From NCBI GenBank assembly GCA_024372495.1, contig CP099977.1, positions 2,666,001-2,730,000 on the forward strand: DNA of 64,000 bases, in the 5' to 3' direction. This DNA comes from Pseudarthrobacter sp. Fe7. GTDB lineage: Bacteria > Actinomycetota > Actinomycetes > Actinomycetales > Micrococcaceae. The notes under the pieces are model-generated. The model saw only the letters and a program-made list of their open reading frames with translations, searched no databases and was not told the origin of the DNA. Positions 51,018-60,494 of the stretch are shown here, piece after piece (position 1 is the first letter of the stretch; each line of letters opens with the position of its first letter). A program made the translations under genes and the position numbers.

Positions 51018-51952
51018 ATGCAGCAGCGTTACGTCGGCAACAGTGGATTGCGAGTTTCAGCCCTCTCCCTTGGCACCCGCTCCTGGGGTGGCGAAACTGA
51101 TGAGCAGGACGCGTCGGAGTTGCTGCGCACCTTCCTGAATGCCGGCGGCCGCCATGTGGACACATCGGCTTCCTACGCGGGCGGCGGCTCGGAGGCCATC
51201 CTCGGCTCGCTCCTGGGCGATGTGGTGTCCCGCACCGAGATTTCCATCTCCACCAAGGCGGGAATGACGACGCCGGATGGCCGGCGTGCGGTGGACACGT
51301 CGCGCAATGCGATGCTCATCGGTCTGGACGCAAGCTTGGCCAGGGTGGGCACCGACTATGTGGACCTCTGGTTCGCCGAGGCCTGGGACGGCAACGTTCC
51401 CCTGGACGAGACCTTGGCTGCGCTGGAATTCGCGGTCCGCACCGGGCGGGCCAGGTACGCAGGTATTTCCAATTTCAGGGGCTGGCAGGCCGCGAAGGCC
51501 GCAGCCACCAGCAGTGTCCCGTTGGTGGGTGTCCAGACCGAATACTCCTTCCTTGACCGGACAGCGGAGACGGAATTGATCCCGGCCGCGGAGGATGCAG
51601 GGCTCGGTGTGATGGCCTGGGGTCCTCTGGGCCGGGGGTCCTCACCGGCAAGTACCGCGGCAGCATCCCCGCCAATTCCCGTGGGGCTTCCGTCAGCGAA
51701 GCGGCTTACGTGGAGCCTTATTTGCAGGAAAAGCCTTCACGCATCGTGGATGCTGTGTGCATGGCAGCCAACGGTTTGGGCCGCACTCCACAAGACGTGT
51801 CGCTGTCATGGCTGCTGTCCCAGCACGGAGTTGCCACGGCGATCGTTGGCGCCCGCACACCGGTACAGCTGAAGGAAATCCTCGACGCCCAACTGGCACC
51901 CCTCCCGCCGCAGATCGCCCGCGCGCTGGAAGATGTCTCCGCCGTTTCCTAG
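51018..51952 (+). CDS. Aldo/keto reductase, one frameshift
   Basis: An NADPH-dependent oxidoreductase of the AKR fold. Segments are MQQRYVGNSGLRVSALSLG, the Asp-Tyr pair in HVDTSASYAGG, the catalytic-region IGLDASLARVGTDYVDLW, and ARYAGISNF. A five-G run at 51634-51638 is one base short. Adding it joins WGPLGRG to VLTGKYRGSIPAN, and the frame continues to VIVGARTPVQLKE at the C-terminus. Corrected length is 311 residues. Substrate unknown. Confidence 0.87.
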
Positions 51953-51988
51953 GCGTGTTCCAGGCAGTGCCTGGCGCCGGGTGGTCCG

Positions 51989-52252
51989 CTATTCCTCGAC
52001 GATCTCCAGGTCTTCGTCATCCACGCCGGCTTCCTCGTCCTCGTCGTCCTCATCGTCAAAGACCTGCAGCGGGGTTACTTCGTTGTAGGCCTCGTAGAGG
52101 GCATCCTCGTACACTTCGAAGGCATCGGCTACTGCGAAGAACGCTGCCTCAACCGAGGGATCACCGTCCCCGCGGCGGTTCGATGCTGCTATAAGGTGTT
52201 CTTCCAAAGCGGTGGTCAGGGACGAAAGCGCGACACGCGGATCGATGCTCAT
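51989..52252 (-). CDS. Small acidic hypothetical protein
   Basis: An 87-residue product starting MSIDPRVALSSLTTALEEHL. Residues 1-60 are helical (YEDALYEAYNEVTPL) and residues 64-87 are almost all Asp/Glu (FDDEDDEDEEAGVDDEDLEI). It diverges from the DUF5703 gene by 40 bases. I do not know the family, but similar short acidic proteins are usual at this place in Arthrobacter-like genomes. Confidence 0.65.
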   Translation of the reverse strand: MSIDPRVALSSLTTALEEHLIAASNRRGDGDPSVEAAFFAVADAFEVYEDALYEAYNEVTPLQVFDDEDDEDEEAGVDDEDLEIVEE

Positions 52253-52292
52253 GACTTCACGTTAGCGGGAAAAGGACGAAAATGGAGAGCAA

Positions 52293-52526
52293 ATGAAGGA
52301 ACAATTTCTCACCAGCTCGGTCCAGCGGGAGCGGGACTATTTGCGTCAGTACGAGTACCTCGTGCTGACCGTCAGTCCTGAAGATTCCTTGCCCGAGGCG
52401 CGGCGCCGCCTTGTGGAACACTCTGAATACGGGAAGTGGGAGTTGGAACGCAGCAAGCTTTACGTGGGCGGCGGCAGGCGCTTCTGGCTGCGTCGCCGGG
52501 TGATGCAGGTCCAGAGGACCGTTTAG
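52293..52526 (+). CDS. DUF5703 family protein
   Basis: A 77-residue basic protein (MKEQFLTSSVQRERDYLRQYEYLVLTVSPED...) with the conserved EYGKWELERSKLYVGGGRRFWLRR end that defines this actinobacterial family. Function unknown. ATG start after a GGAGAGCAA site. It stops 25 bases before the convergent acyl-CoA dehydrogenase gene. Confidence 0.78.
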   Translation: MKEQFLTSSVQRERDYLRQYEYLVLTVSPEDSLPEARRRLVEHSEYGKWELERSKLYVGGGRRFWLRRRVMQVQRTV

Positions 52527-52550
52527 GAATTCAACCGTTCCCCGGACCGT

Positions 52551-53711
52551 TTAGTCTTCCAGCGGGCCCAGCCACGCGTTGGCTACAGTGCTGTGCGCTG
52601 ACTCGTCGTCGGAGGGATGGAACATCCCCGCCAGCACGTCCCGGTAAAGCCGCTCCAACTCGGAGCCCCTGAAGTAGCTTGATCCTCCGCTGACGCGGAT
52701 GGCGAGGTCCACCACCCGGCGTGCCGTTTCGGTGGCATTCACTTTCAGCCCCACCAGCTTGGGGAACCACTGGGGCCCATGGTCCGCCAGGGCGTCGACG
52801 TCGGCAGTGACGGACCTGAGGTGCGGGTACAGGTTGTCCATGGCCATGGCGGCCTCCGCCACCTTCCAGCGGATGTCGGGGTCCTGCGCGTAGCTGCGTC
52901 CGCGGTTCTTGAAGGAGGTACGCCGCTTCACGCTCTCCACGCCGACGGCCAGGGCGCGCTCGCCAAGGCCTGTGTAGACGGCGGCCAGGAGGCTTTCGAA
53001 GCAGGCGAAGATCGCGAAAATCAAGGGATCGGGGTTGGGGCCGACGGGAAGCCTTCGGAAGATCCGGTCCGCCGGGACCCATGCGCCGTCAAGGACCGTG
53101 GTGGCAGACTGGCTGGCCCGCATGCCAAGGGTGTCCCAGTCGTCCAGGATCCGGTAGTTCGGCGTTTCCCGGGTGATGAACCCGTGGACCAGTTCCCCTG
53201 CCCCATCCCGGGCTGAGGCGTCCTTCCCGAAGATTCCCAGCCGGGTCCACGCCGGCGACAGGCTGGTGAAGATCTTGGTTCCGTTGAACGTGTAGCTGCC
53301 TTCCCCAGCGGGCACGGCGGTAGTCCTGGAATCGAAGAGGACCGAGTCGTTGCCGGCTTCGGAGTTGCCGAACGCGAACACCTCTCCCTGCGCGGCTTCC
53401 GCCAGGACAAAAGCCAGCGAGTGGTCGCCCCGTGCGGCGAGGACGTGCGCGACGCCGGTCCAGACCAGGTGCATGTTGACGGCCAGCGCGGTGGCCGGGG
53501 CGGCCGTTGCCAGCCGGCGCTGGCACTGCGCCGCCGCTTGGAGCCCAAGGCCCGCACCGCCGTCGGCCGCTGGTACGAAAAGCTTCAGGTACCCCGCCGC
53601 TGCCAACTCCTGCAGGTCCTCGTGGAAGAAGGCGTTGTCACGGTCATATGCGGCGGCGCGGCCGCGGATGCGCTCCAGGAGCGCATCCGGCAGTACTTCT
53701 TCCGGGGTCAC
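52551..53711 (-). CDS. Acyl-CoA dehydrogenase family protein
   Basis: A 386-residue flavoprotein of the ACAD fold. An N-terminal helical domain (DLQELAAAGYLKLFVPAADGG) is followed by the FAD/substrate region (FNGTKIFTSLSPAWTRLGIFG, DTLGMRASQSATTVLDGAWVP). A C-terminal helical bundle carries VSGGSSYFRGSELERLYRDVLAG. The usual catalytic Glu is not obvious. The sequence resembles the group of acyl-CoA dehydrogenase-like monooxygenases (DszC/HpaA type), so substrate is open. GTG start. It is 13 bases after the M20 peptidase stop. Confidence 0.8.
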   Translation of the reverse strand: MTPEEVLPDALLERIRGRAAAYDRDNAFFHEDLQELAAAGYLKLFVPAADGGAGLGLQAAAQCQRRLATAAPATALAVNMHLVWTGVAHVLAARGDHSLAFVLAEAAQGEVFAFGNSEAGNDSVLFDSRTTAVPAGEGSYTFNGTKIFTSLSPAWTRLGIFGKDASARDGAGELVHGFITRETPNYRILDDWDTLGMRASQSATTVLDGAWVPADRIFRRLPVGPNPDPLIFAIFACFESLLAAVYTGLGERALAVGVESVKRRTSFKNRGRSYAQDPDIRWKVAEAAMAMDNLYPHLRSVTADVDALADHGPQWFPKLVGLKVNATETARRVVDLAIRVSGGSSYFRGSELERLYRDVLAGMFHPSDDESAHSTVANAWLGPLED

Positions 53712-53723
53712 GGCCGGTTCCCC

Positions 53724-55029
53724 TCAGTAGTTGGTGAGCAGCGTGTTCAACACCCGGGCACCAAATTGCAGGGAGTCCGCCGGGACCCGCTCATCAACGC
53801 CGTGGAACATGCCGGTGAAGTCCAGGCTCGTCGGGCAGCATGAGGGGCGCGAACCCGTAGCCGGTGATGCCGAGGCGGCTGAGCGACTTGTTGTCCGTGC
53901 CGCCGGAAAGGGTGTAAGGCAGGACCTTTGCACCGGGGTCCTCTGTGTGGAGGGCGTCAATCATGGAGTCCACCAGGTTGCCTGCGAACGGGACTTCGAG
54001 CGAGACGTCGTTGTGGACATAGCTGACATCCACCCCCGTGCCGGCAAGTTCGCGCACGATCTCGAGGACCTGGTGTTCCTGGCCCGGCAGGGTGCGGCAG
54101 TCGACCAGGGCTTCGGCGGACTCAGGGATGACGTTGTGCTTGTAGCCGCCCTTGAGGAGGGTGGGATTGGTGGTGTTCTGCAAGGTGGCGCCGACGAACC
54201 GGGCCACCGTACCAAGCTGGTTGAGCAGGAGGTCCGGATTGTCCGCGTCGAACTCCACCCCGGTAAGTTCGGTCACGCCGTCAAGGAACTGGCGGGTGGT
54301 GGGGGTGAGCTCGATGGGCCACTTGTATTCGCCGATCCTGGTCACGGCCGCGGCCAGCCGGGTCACCGCGTTGTCCGTGTTGATCTGGGATCCGTGGCCG
54401 GCCCTTCCGTGTGCCACGAGCCGGAGCCAGGAGATGCCCTTCTCCGCCGTCTGCAGCAGGTAGGTCCGCTGCCCGCCGATGGTGGCGGAGAAACCGCCTA
54501 CCTCGGAAATGGCTTCGGTGGCACCCTCGAAAAGTTCGGGACGGTTGTCCACCGCGTAGCGGGCGCCGTACACACCACCGGCCTCCTCGTCAGCGAAGAA
54601 CGCGAAGACAATGTCGCGTTTTGGCTTCCTGCCTTCCCTGGCGAAGCCGCGCAGGACAGAAAGGATCATGGCGTCCATGTCCTTCATGTCGACGGCGCCG
54701 CGGCCCCAAATCAGGCCGTCCCTAAGTTCAGCGCCAAACGGGTCCACCGACCATTGGTCGCGGAGAGCGGGGACGACGTCCAGATGCCCGTGGACAACGA
54801 GGGCGCTGGCGGACGGGTCCTCCCCTGCCATCCTGGTGACGACGTTTGCCCGGCCAGGGGCGGATTCGAAGATCTCGGCGTCCAGCCCGACTTCTTCGAT
54901 AAGCCCGGCGGCATATTCTGCGGCCGCCCGCTCCCCCGGCCCTGACCCGTCGCCGTAGTTGGAGGTGTCGATCCGGATGAGCTCCTGGCAGATCCGGACA
55001 ACTTCATCCTCGGGCAGGACGTCAGGCAT
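53724..55029 (-). CDS. M20 family peptidase/deacylase, one frameshift
   Basis: A zinc-dependent exopeptidase or N-acyl hydrolase of about 434 residues. Metal motifs are VVHGHLDVVPA (His-x-Asp) and GRGAVDMKDMDA; FADEEAGG carries the catalytic Glu. The dimerisation domain is in the middle. An extra G at 53825/53826 (GTCCAGGCTCGTC) splits LMLPDE from LDFTGMFHGVDERVP. It shares fold with the peptidase at 5.7 kb but is only distantly related. Transcribed before the acyl-CoA dehydrogenase gene. Confidence 0.88.
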
Positions 55030-55107
55030 TGAAGGCTCCTTGGTAGGGAATGACTGGGTGGCACGAGCTGAGTCGCTGCCCTCAGCCTACCTACTTGGCC
55101 CGATTCG

Positions 55108-55134
55108 TTGTTCCCGGAAAGTTCGTGTTAGAGT
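55108..55134 (+). promoter_or_regulatory. Possible tRNA-Leu promoter
   Basis: TTGTTC (55108) and TAGAGT (55129) are 15 bases apart, about 65 bases before the tRNA. The spacing is short of ideal. Confidence 0.35.
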
Positions 55135-55199
55135 TTTTCTCGCTGCTTCGGAGAGGCGCGAAACGCTGGAAGGCGGGACGGCTCCCCGGAATACCACCT

Positions 55200-55282
55200 G
55201 CGCGGGTGGCGGAATGGCAGACGCGCTAGCTTGAGGTGCTAGTCCTCGAAAGGGGGTGGGGGTTCAAGTCCCCCTCCGCGCA
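55200..55282 (+). tRNA. tRNA-Leu (anticodon GAG)
   Basis: An 83-base class II tRNA. The acceptor GCGCGGG pairs with TCCGCGC (one G-T) followed by discriminator A. The D arm is GGCGGAATGGCAGACGC. The anticodon stem CTAGC/GCTAG encloses TTGAGGT (anticodon GAG, reading CUC/CUU). A long variable arm follows (TCCTCGAAAGGGG). The T arm is GGGGGTTCAAGTCCCCC. The 3' CCA is not encoded (CAA follows the discriminator). Confidence 0.96.
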
Positions 55283-55291
55283 CAATGGGAA

Positions 55292-55325
55292 GCCCCGGAA
55301 CATCAGTGATGTTCCGGGGCTTTTT
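55292..55325 (+). terminator. Terminator after tRNA-Leu
   Basis: GCCCCGGAACATC pairs with GATGTTCCGGGGC around AGT and is followed by TTTTT, a classical intrinsic terminator. Confidence 0.95.
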
Positions 55326-55420
55326 GTGGGCTGTTCGGTGCGGAACCGGCACCAGGCTAGCAAGACTGTGAAGGCGGCAGCTTCGCTGTCCGCACACATG
55401 ATCCAAATATCCGTTCCTGA

Positions 55421-56080
55421 ATGAAAGCTGCACCATTGGATAACCGCATCGCCCTTACAGCCGCCCTGGCCGTCGTCTTGACCGCCTCAGCCTGCGCCCC
55501 GGCAAGCACGACGCCCCCGGCCGCCACCCCTGCCTCTTCAGCACCCGTTTCCCCCAACCCGGTTCCCTCTACATCGCCGGCTACAGCCTCCGCGGCCACG
55601 GGTTGGGAATTGAGCCCCAAGGGCGCAGCGGACCGTATAAAGGCGGCGGGCCTGCAGGTGCTCACTGCCGAGGGCGCCGCCGAACACTTCCACGCGCACC
55701 TGGACGTCTTCATGGACGGCAAGCCCGTCGCCGTTCCGGCCGACATCGGATTCAGCTTCAACAGTGCCGGTCAACCCAACGGGATTTCCGCTCTGCACAG
55801 CCACGACCAATCCGGTGTCATCCACATCGAGGCTCCCACCTCCGGGGCCACCTACACCCTCGGGCAGTTCCTCGCCGAATGGGGAGTCCTGGACGGGACC
55901 GATAAGACGCAGGGCACAGCACACTCGGACGCCGACGGATGGACCGTTGCCGTCAACGGCACCAGGCAGGACGGCAGGATCACAGACGTTGTCCTGAAGG
56001 CCCACGACGAGATCGTGTTGTTCCACGGCACGCCCCCGGACCCAATCCCGGCCTCCTTCACATTTACTGGTGGCCTGTAG
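55421..56080 (+). CDS. Secreted His-containing lipoprotein of unknown function
   Basis: A 219-residue product with a lipoprotein signal ending in the lipobox ASAC (Cys near residue 25), then a 35-residue Pro/Ser/Thr/Ala linker. The folded part has two histidine clusters, EHFHAHLDVFMDG (about residue 89) and ALHSHDQSGVIHIE (about residue 128), flanked by beta strands, then FLAEWGVL and VLFHGTPPDPIPASF. The repeated HxH patterns suggest a metal site. I do not recognise an assigned function. Confidence 0.75.
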   Translation: MKAAPLDNRIALTAALAVVLTASACAPASTTPPAATPASSAPVSPNPVPSTSPATASAATGWELSPKGAADRIKAAGLQVLTAEGAAEHFHAHLDVFMDGKPVAVPADIGFSFNSAGQPNGISALHSHDQSGVIHIEAPTSGATYTLGQFLAEWGVLDGTDKTQGTAHSDADGWTVAVNGTRQDGRITDVVLKAHDEIVLFHGTPPDPIPASFTFTGGL

Positions 56081-56184
56081 GCCAATCCAGCGGGTTTGGC
56101 TCAGCGACGCCGTAAGCACCCCCAGCCTGGCTGGCCGACGCCTGGGACCAGCCCGGGACGTTGGTGCTGCCCTAGGATGAGCGC

Positions 56185-56595
56185 GTGAAAGCCTTCGCCG
56201 CTCTCCTTGCCGCCGGCGTGTTCGTCCTGGTGCTCAATGGCTGCTACGGCCAGGGAAATGAGGGCGCCTGCAAGGACTTCGAGTCCACCTACAACGCCAC
56301 CGGGCCGAGGTACGCCAGGAGTCGCGTGGACGGCGGCGCAACCGACTACGGCAAGGCCCTGGAAAAGCTCGCGGACGCCGCCCATGCGGGCAACTCGAAG
56401 GCGTCAGGTGACGTCCGGAAATGCCTGCAAGAGATCGTCGAAGAGGTGCGCTTGTACCGGGAGGTGCGTGCCTCGAGCAACTCGACGTACAGTTCCTCTG
56501 CTGTGCGGACCATGGTCGACAACTCCCGTGACGGCATGTTCATTGCGTGTGAAGCATCCGGGGTAAAGATCCAGTTGGGACCGGTCAACCCTTAG
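56185..56595 (+). CDS. Putative lipoprotein, hypothetical
   Basis: A 136-residue product with a signal sequence (MKAFAALLAAGVFVLVLNGC) whose last Cys is a plausible lipidation site. The mature part is helical, charged and rich in Ala/Ser, with three further cysteines (GACKDFE, VRKCLQE, IACEASG). GTG start. No family recognised. It is preceded by the His-rich lipoprotein gene in the same direction. Confidence 0.65.
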   Translation: MKAFAALLAAGVFVLVLNGCYGQGNEGACKDFESTYNATGPRYARSRVDGGATDYGKALEKLADAAHAGNSKASGDVRKCLQEIVEEVRLYREVRASSNSTYSSSAVRTMVDNSRDGMFIACEASGVKIQLGPVNP

Positions 56596-56650
56596 TTCGA
56601 CCCGCTCGCCGGGGACGGAGTGCTGGCCGCCTCCAATATCGAGGCGCTGG

Positions 56651-57193
56651 CTAGGGGCGTGCCGGGCCGATGTCCTTCTGGATCTTCTGCAGTGTGTGCA
56701 GGTTGGCCGCGACCTCGATGATGCCGCTGTCGGATTCCAGGGTAATAATCAGGAATGCAACCGGCAGCCCCTGATGGGTGTCTTTATGTGACGCTTTTCG
56801 GGGCAGTGACAGGACGCGCACCGCGGTAAGGGCCTTGCTGCGTCCACTGGGTACCAGTTCGTCGTTAGGGGCCGGCTGGAAGTCGATACGGCCAGGTCCC
56901 GCGGTGGCGACACCCATCTCCCAGATCCCGCTCAGGGAACCGGGCAGTGAGTTTGGGTACCGCAGGTACATGAGGGACAGGCCAGCCCTGTTGAGCTCTG
57001 CAGAAGTTGCCCGGGACCGCCGTGCGGTAAGGAATATGACGCCACCGAAAATCAGCGCGTAGAAGACGGCGTTGGCTATGGCGTCGTCGGCTGGATTACC
57101 AGCAAGCAGGCCAGCACCCAAAATGACGGCGCAGACTGCCGCGCCCACCAAAACGGCGCGAAGTGCGGGATGCATGGCGCCCCACTCCCTCAT
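56651..57193 (-). CDS. Two-helix membrane protein, hypothetical
   Basis: A 180-residue protein with two adjacent transmembrane helices near the N-terminus (RAVLVGAAVCAVILGAGLLAG and IANAVFYALIFGGVIFLTA) and a cytoplasmic domain of about 110 residues with strands (RIDFQPAPNDELVPSG, PVAFLIITLESDSGIIEVAA). The start could be at residue 1 or the MHPALRAV methionine. No known family recognised. Confidence 0.65.
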   Translation of the reverse strand: MREWGAMHPALRAVLVGAAVCAVILGAGLLAGNPADDAIANAVFYALIFGGVIFLTARRSRATSAELNRAGLSLMYLRYPNSLPGSLSGIWEMGVATAGPGRIDFQPAPNDELVPSGRSKALTAVRVLSLPRKASHKDTHQGLPVAFLIITLESDSGIIEVAANLHTLQKIQKDIGPARP

Positions 57194-57418
57194 GCCGACA
57201 TCCTAGGTTCCGCCACCCTCCGCGGCTACTGCCATTCCTTGCGGCCCCGTGACTAGGCCAACGGGGAATGCTGGATGGCGAGGTATAGGCGGCCCGACCG
57301 GTAGCCTAAGGTCAGCCACGCCAAAATCCGCATCGTCGCACGTCAGGGCGGGATTCGGCTCTGGGGATCACCGTGTACCGCAAAGGCGCGCCGCTGCGCC
57401 CTTCAGGGAGAAGGAACC

Positions 57419-59760
57419 GTGAAGAACACCAGACCACTAACACTCGCATTGGCAGTGATTGCAGTCGCCGGCGGCGCCTTCCTTGGTAGCGGAAGCGCCC
57501 ATGCCGCGGCCCAGGAGAACAATCCCTGCCAGAGGCTGTCCGCCGGGCAGGTTAAGTACAACAGCTTCGGCGCAAGCCGGGTGACATTCGCCACCGCAAC
57601 AGGCCGTGATTCCAACGTTGTCACCATCACCGGTTGCGTCCGGTCCGGCAATGGCTACGTCCAGGAATGGCAGGACTGGGGCTACGCGGGGCTGAAGGGC
57701 TTTGCTCCACCAGGCCTCACCTGGGAGGACACGTTCAAGTCCCCCACCGGTTCGTACAGCGTCACGGAAGCACTTGGCCGCTCCAACCCAGGCACGGCGC
57801 TGGCGTACCACACGGTCAACCCAAACTCACGCTGGGGCGGTGAGTACGGGCCCACGTACAACCAATATTTCGAAGGCGCCGGCGGTCCCTCTGACGAGAA
57901 CCTCTACACCTACATGAACCAGGGGTATTACGAACAGGCGGCAGTCATCAACTACAACCGCCAGCCCGACATGAACACTGTGCAGGGGGCCTCCTACGCG
58001 ATCTTCCTGCACGCCGGACGCACCACCTCCGCCGGTTGCCTGTCCACCAGCCTTGACGTGGTCAACAGGTTCCTGCGCAGCAGCCGGCCCGGCGACCGGA
58101 TCATCATGGGTGCCGTCGAGGACATCTTCACTCCGTACTCTGGGGATCCGTTCGGCCCCATAACGGCGAAATACAGCCAGGGCGGAGGACCGGCCGGACA
58201 GCTCGGCAGCCCGGTATCCAACGAGACTGGCGGCCTCAAGGACGGCGGCGCGTTCCAGAACTACCAAGGAGGTGCCATCATCTGGTCTCCCCGTTCCGGC
58301 GCACATTTCTCCTGGGGAGCCACCCGGGGCAAATGGGCTTCGCTGGGATACGAAAACGGCCCCCTTGGCTATCCGGTCACCGATGAAGTTGGCGGCCTGC
58401 GCGGCGGGGGCGTCTACCAGGTTTACCAGGGTGGGGTCATCATGTTCTCCCCCGCCAGTGGCGCGCACCTCTCGTCCTTCGGGCCCATCCGAGACAAGTG
58501 GGCTGAAACCGGATTCGAATACGGTGCCTTGGGATACCCCATCAGTGATGTCATTACCGGCCTTAAGGACGGTGGCTCGTACCAGGCGTACCAGAACGGC
58601 GCCATCTTCTCCTCCCCCGCGACGGGAACGCACGCCATCACGGCTGGAATCTACGGCAAGTGGCGGGCGCAGGGAGCCGAAGGCGGCGCGCTGGGATACC
58701 CAACCACCGATGAGTTCCGGGGGATCCGCAACGGCGGCTCCTGGCAGGGCTTCCAAGGCGGGGCAATACTCTTCTCGCCAGAGTCCGGGGCTGCAATCAG
58801 CGCCGGCCCGATCCGTGACAAGTGGGCTTCCACAGGCTTCGAATCGGGCAGCCTGGGGTATCCGGTCACCGATGTGGTCACCGGACTCAAGGAAGGTGGC
58901 GCCTTCCAGAACTACCAGGGAGGCTCTATTCTGTGGACCCCGGCGAACGGCGCCGTCATCTCGGTGGGAGCCGTCCGCAACGTCTGGGCCGGACAGAATT
59001 TCGAGCACGGCGTTCTCGGCTACCCCACCACGGATGAGTACGGCACGCCCGGAGGCGGCGTTGCCCAGAACTACCAGGGCGGTGTCATCTACTTCGTGCC
59101 CAATGTGGGCACCTACGCGGTGTCCGGTGCAATCTTCGCAAAGCATGAGGAGATGGGTCGCTCACTGGGCGCTGCCGTCAGCCCCCAGGTGGCCATCAAG
59201 AACGGCGGGCTGTACCAGAACTTCCAGAATGGCTCCATCCTGTGGTCCCCTGCCACCGGCGCCCACCTGTCCGTTGGAGGCACTCGGAGCGCCTGGGCCC
59301 AGGCCGGGTTTGAAAACGGATTCCTTGGCTACCCCACTAGTGACGAAATCCCGGTCAGCGGTGGTGTCAGGCAGACCTACCAGGGTGGATCCGTCTACTG
59401 GACAGCAGTCCTCGGAGCGTTCTCGATGCCTTCGGACTTCAGCACCAAGTTCGATGCTGTGAACGGCCTGACGACCCTGGGGTTCCCCGGAACCAACCGG
59501 GTGACCGGGCTGAAGGACGGCGGCTCCTTCATCAACTTCCAGAAGGGTGCGCTGATCTCCAGCCCCGCCACCGGAGTTCACCTCTCCGTCGGCAAGACCC
59601 GGGACGCCTGGGCAGGAACGGGTTTCGAGGGGGCAGGCTCGGTTACCCGACGACGGATAATTACGTGACCACAGACGGCGGCACCACCCAGGATTTCCAG
59701 GGCGGACGAATCACCGTGCCCAAAGACGGCGCTGCCCGGATCGACTACGGCATCTCCTGA
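57419..59760 (+). CDS. Large secreted LGFP-repeat wall protein with an N-terminal transpeptidase-like domain, one frameshift
   Basis: A 780-residue exported protein. The signal peptide runs to about residue 30 (GSGSAHAAAQ). Residues 35-255 are a distinct domain with an H-x(7)-GC-like HAGRTTSAGCLSTS, reminiscent of the YkuD L,D-transpeptidase catalytic His/Cys, though too divergent to be sure. The rest is about ten LGFP repeats (for example GYENGPLGYPVTDE, GFEYGALGYPISDV), a module thought to bind peptidoglycan or arabinogalactan. A G-run at 59629-59633 is short, and adding a base gives the last repeat GGRLGYPTTDNY and a stop at 59760. GTG start after AGGGAGAAGG. Confidence 0.82.
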
Positions 59761-59849
59761 TCCATCCCCCAAAAAACCCGGCTGCAGGAGCCTCCGCGGG
59801 GAACACGCTGTTGTCAGCGCCGGGACAAGCTGGAAGAGCCCGCCGGCAG

Positions 59850-60312
59850 CTACGCCAGGCGCGCCTTCACGATCTCACTGACGGCCTTGCCGTCGAAGCG
59901 CCCACTGATCTTAGGGGTTACGGATTTCATGACGGTGCCCATAGAGCGCATCGTCAGCTCGGTGCCATCCGACCGGATTTCAGCGATGACCTCGTCGACA
60001 ATGGCTTCCGCTTCCTCGCGGGACAGGGCTTTGGGCAGGTAGGCCTCTATCACCTCAGCTTCGGCAATCTCCGCCTGTGCCCGGTCGTCGTGGCCCGCCG
60101 CGGAGTAGGTGGCGGCGGTGTCGCGGCGCTTGGCGGCCTCCTTTTGCAGCAACGCGGTGACTTGGAGGTCATCGAGCCTCGATCGGGGCCTTGCCGGACT
60201 TTTCCCGCGTTTCGATCTCGCCGAGGACGTTGCGCACGGTGGTGAGGGCCACTTTGTTGCCATCCTTCATATGAACGACGACGTCGCCCTTCAACTTTTC
60301 CTTCAATGACAT
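59850..60312 (-). CDS. GatB/YqeY domain protein, one frameshift
   Basis: A 153-residue YqeY-type protein related to the tail domain of the amidotransferase GatB. Features are MSLKEKLKGDVVVHMKDGN at the N-terminus, TTVRNVLGEIETREKSGKAPIE, then LDDLQVTALLQKEAAKRRD, YLPKALSREE and MGTVMKSVTPKISGRFDGKAVSEIVK. An extra base at 60177/60178 (TCGAGCCTCGAT) separates the two halves. The corrected length is normal. The ATG 60312 is the usual start. The exact role of YqeY is unsettled. Confidence 0.9.
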
Positions 60313-60494
60313 GTTCTGCCTCGTTCTTTTCGGGTTGGAATCGACCTGGGACAAGCCTATTCCGCAACCGGCCGGGTGCCGCCGCATTCTGGCCTCTTGG
60401 GCCCCGTTATGGTGTAACGACAGCCCATGCAGGGCCGTAGGCTAGGTTGGAATCCGCAGCGGCCTGGTCCCCCGGGCCCCGAAAGGAGCACCGA

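Noticed and set aside
55200..55325. Integration site (att) at the tRNA-Leu 3' end
   Set aside because: No integrase gene or direct repeat of the tRNA end is present nearby; the hairpin after it is a plain terminator.
1889..60312. Programmed +1 ribosomal frameshifting at GAGCCTG/CAGGCTC as the cause of the split genes
   Set aside because: The extra base is C or G depending on strand, following a strand-symmetric DNA motif rather than a codon-level slippery site. The sequence GGAGCCTGC is also read normally in frame (HGRSLRPD near 3440). Homopolymer deletions of the same kind coexist.
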